NCBI GenBank assembly: GCA_903887415.1
Contig: CAISPO010000046.1
Span: forward strand, 1 to 62,351
Length of the DNA stretch: 62,351 nt
Direction of reading: 5' to 3'
From: an uncultured Bacteroidota bacterium
GTDB lineage: Bacteria; Bacteroidota; Bacteroidia; Chitinophagales; Chitinophagaceae
Of the stretch, positions 60,743 through 62,351 are shown one piece after another. The translations under genes were made by a program, and so were the position numbers. The notes below the pieces were generated by a model that saw only the letters and a program-made list of their open reading frames with translations, did not search any database and was not told where the DNA came from. Numbering within the stretch: position 1 is the first letter of the stretch; each line of letters starts with the position of its first letter.

Positions 60743-61702
60743 CTACTCTAACGTTTGCAACACCGGTGGATTACTTTTAGGTTTGTAAAAAATAATTGAT
60801 TTTGGGTAACTCAATTCTGAAAACTTTTTCCGAAAGGTTTTCAAATCGAATTTTGTATCAATTTCATTTATGTAACTTAAATGACCTAGAATACCTTTAA
60901 AGGAGTTAAAAGAAGTATCGTGAGAGAAACATTTATCAATCTGTTCATCCTTACCATTTAAGGAATGGTAGGAACTTTTAACCCCGGTTGTAATTATAGC
61001 GCCTGTTTTATAATGAGTTTTTTTGTAACTAAACAGGAAACCCAACTCGCCAATCTTATCCAAAATTGGGGTTACAACCTGTTTGAAATCTTTATTGCTC
61101 GAGAAAGTTAAATCATCAACGTATCTACTGTATGTAATCTGATTATCATGGCATAGGCTAATAAATAATTCATCAATACTAAGTCCAACAAGGTTAGCTA
61201 AAAAGGGACTAGTTGGTGCGCCTTGGGGGAGATGGCCGACAAAAGTTGTTAGCCTTGTTATATAATAGGAAACATCGGGGGAGAATCCAAGCGCTAACAA
61301 CGATTGATATACCATTTTGCTTGTCACAAAATCAAAAAAACCAACTAAATCTGTTTGTAAATGGTGCTTCTTTCCTTTATGTATTTTTGCGTTAATTGCG
61401 CCGCTACGTTTTTTTATTGAGCCCGTTATATAAAATGGGAACTTAACTTGACTAAATATTTTCCTAGTTATTATTTGCTGGATGTGCTTTAAATCATAGC
61501 AACTTGGGCTATATACTCTGAGTTTCCCTGATGATTTTAATTTCGAATATCGATAATAATATTTCCCGCTAAGCTTTTTGCCTTTCTCGATAGCTTTAGA
61601 ATTCATTAATGCTTCATCCTTCTTGATTTCCTCTATAATTCTTTCAATTTCCAAAATATTCCTACCAACTATTTCGGCAAATATTTTGGGATTTTTAATC
61701 AT
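60743..61702 (-). CDS. Retron-like reverse transcriptase
   Basis: 319 residues, about the length of single-domain retron RTs. Motifs in order: the retron region-X signature NAKIH (104-108), HHLQTDLVGFFDF with catalytic Asp118, LPQGAPTSPFLANLVGLSID (158-177, domain B' typical of retron and Abi-type RTs), YSRYVDDLTFSS (191-202, YVDD catalytic pair Asp196/197, where retrons usually have YADD), and a region-Y variant TTGVK (238-242), where VTG is typical. No maturase, endonuclease or protease domain. It is the last gene of a minus-strand operon, 3 nt behind the XRE gene. No msr-msd was recognised. Confidence 0.85.
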   Translation of the reverse strand: MIKNPKIFAEIVGRNILEIERIIEEIKKDEALMNSKAIEKGKKLSGKYYYRYSKLKSSGKLRVYSPSCYDLKHIQQIITRKIFSQVKFPFYITGSIKKRSGAINAKIHKGKKHHLQTDLVGFFDFVTSKMVYQSLLALGFSPDVSYYITRLTTFVGHLPQGAPTSPFLANLVGLSIDELFISLCHDNQITYSRYVDDLTFSSNKDFKQVVTPILDKIGELGFLFSYKKTHYKTGAIITTGVKSSYHSLNGKDEQIDKCFSHDTSFNSFKGILGHLSYINEIDTKFDLKTFRKKFSELSYPKSIIFYKPKSNPPVLQTLE

Positions 61703-61705
61703 AGC

Positions 61706-61996
61706 CTATTTTATATAGTATTCGTCAAAAAGAGATTCCATTACAGGCATAAGAGCATTAAAAACGTCTCTTTTCTTCTCGGGGATTTCATTCTCATTAA
61801 TGGAAAATAGAAATAACATTGAAACTGGAACATCTAATGCTTTAGCTATTTCTGCGATAGTTTTTACATTAGGGGTTTTCTTGTTATTTTCTATTTGTGA
61901 TAAATAAGATTGGTTTAAGTTTGCCAGTTTTGCCAGGTCACCTTGGCTAATTTTTTTTTGTTTCCGCACTTTTCCGATAGCACCACCAATATTCAT
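61706..61996 (-). CDS. XRE-family helix-turn-helix protein
   Basis: 96 residues. The XRE HTH is residues 1-62: IGKVRKQKKISQGDLAKLAN, then LNQSYLSQIENNKKTPNVKT with the recognition helix, and IAEIAKALDVPVSML. The C-terminal 34 residues (SINENEIPEKKRDVFNALMP onward) form a short helix pair likely to dimerise or bind a partner. Three nt separate it from the RT gene, so coupling is near certain. HTH proteins accompany several retron types. It could repress the operon or act as effector or antitoxin. Confidence 0.85.
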   Translation of the reverse strand: MNIGGAIGKVRKQKKISQGDLAKLANLNQSYLSQIENNKKTPNVKTIAEIAKALDVPVSMLFLFSINENEIPEKKRDVFNALMPVMESLFDEYYIK

Positions 61997-62027
61997 AAAA
62001 ATAATTATTTTAAAAGTAAAGAGGAGA

Positions 62028-62300
62028 TTAATGATTAAAAAGGTCGTGTAACATCTTAATAAAATCAGGGTCAGTCAAAAACTTTAATGAATAATATACC
62101 AAGGGTACATATTCGCTTTTGATGGCACTTTTTTTCACCAAGCAATTATCCTTACCTATATCTGAAGCTTTTAATAACTCAATTTGTTCGAGTCTATTAA
62201 CAACTTCAAGTAAATCCTCAATCTCCTCTTCAGAGAAACGATTGCTGTTCTTCGACAGCATTTGTCTTAGAGCGTTGGGCCCATTGTTTTTTTGTTTCAT
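62028..62300 (-). CDS. Unknown helical protein, first gene of the RT operon
   Basis: 90 residues, not recognised. Mainly helical: NALRQMLSKNSNRFSEEEIE then LEVVNRLEQIELLKASDIG, followed by LVKKSAIKSEYVPLVYYSLK and a last helix FIKMLHDLFNH. No signal, membrane segment or cysteine motif. It lies 31 nt upstream of the XRE gene on the minus strand and probably starts the transcript. Only 51 nt precede it within the window, so its promoter and any retron non-coding RNA would lie mostly outside. Confidence 0.6.
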   Translation of the reverse strand: MKQKNNGPNALRQMLSKNSNRFSEEEIEDLLEVVNRLEQIELLKASDIGKDNCLVKKSAIKSEYVPLVYYSLKFLTDPDFIKMLHDLFNH

Positions 62301-62351
62301 AAATTGTTGTTTTAGTAAACTCTTTACGGTACAGATGCAACCGTTATTTTA

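Overview
The window looks like chromosomal DNA of a Bacteroidota bacterium, probably a member of Chitinophagales/Sphingobacteriales. The genes show this: a cargo protein with a type IX secretion C-terminal signal, many predicted lipoproteins and outer-membrane barrels, a PUR-alpha-like DUF3276 protein, an LpxD paralogue, the panD/heptose nucleotidyltransferase group, and recurrent TAnnTTTG promoter elements close upstream of start codons in place of Shine-Dalgarno sites. No rRNA or tRNA gene and no CRISPR array was seen. The family assignment is inference.

Layout. 0.1-10.9 kb is housekeeping: an active rhomboid next to a serine-less rhomboid, cysS, a VapBC-type module, an MsbA-like ABC exporter, galE, msrB, nth, two tandem CGWC thioredoxin-fold proteins and ubiX. 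11.0-17.4 kb is AT-rich accessory DNA: a complete 3152-bp IS1595-family element with perfect 25-bp inverted repeats, 8-bp target duplications, four passenger genes and hairpin elements; then a three-gene operon of unknowns, a possible nuclease-toxin-like protein, and an MNT antitoxin gene whose HEPN partner has been cut to 29 codons. 17.5-46.3 kb returns to core functions: a HicBA-like pair, mazG, an NtrY-like histidine kinase, murB, priA, a DUF3050 protein, outer-membrane proteins, 3-hydroxyacyl-CoA dehydrogenase, an LpxD-like acyltransferase, a frameshifted acyl carrier protein, DUF3276, a two-component system whose regulator seems to start at CTG, a RelBE-like pair, panD, a UPF0104 protein, the heptose adenylyltransferase, mnmG, a T9SS cargo protein and nadA.

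46.34-46.99 kb is a 642-bp gene-free, AT-rich, divergent intergenic region with three exact DnaA boxes and several near-matches. It is a candidate replication origin. 47-59.7 kb carries ppiD, a MerR regulator, a CxxS thioredoxin-fold protein, hutH, a glycosyltransferase-like protein, a patatin-like membrane protein and a 1401-residue secreted glycosidase-like protein with six Ig-like repeats.

59.7-62.35 kb is a decayed accessory zone: three copies of a two-hairpin repeat, a truncated Crp/Fnr gene, a VapB antitoxin with only the tail of its toxin left, and a minus-strand operon of an unknown 90-residue protein, an XRE-type repressor and a retron-like reverse transcriptase. That operon reaches almost to the window edge. 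It is the best candidate for an undescribed system, with the passenger-carrying IS1595 element second.
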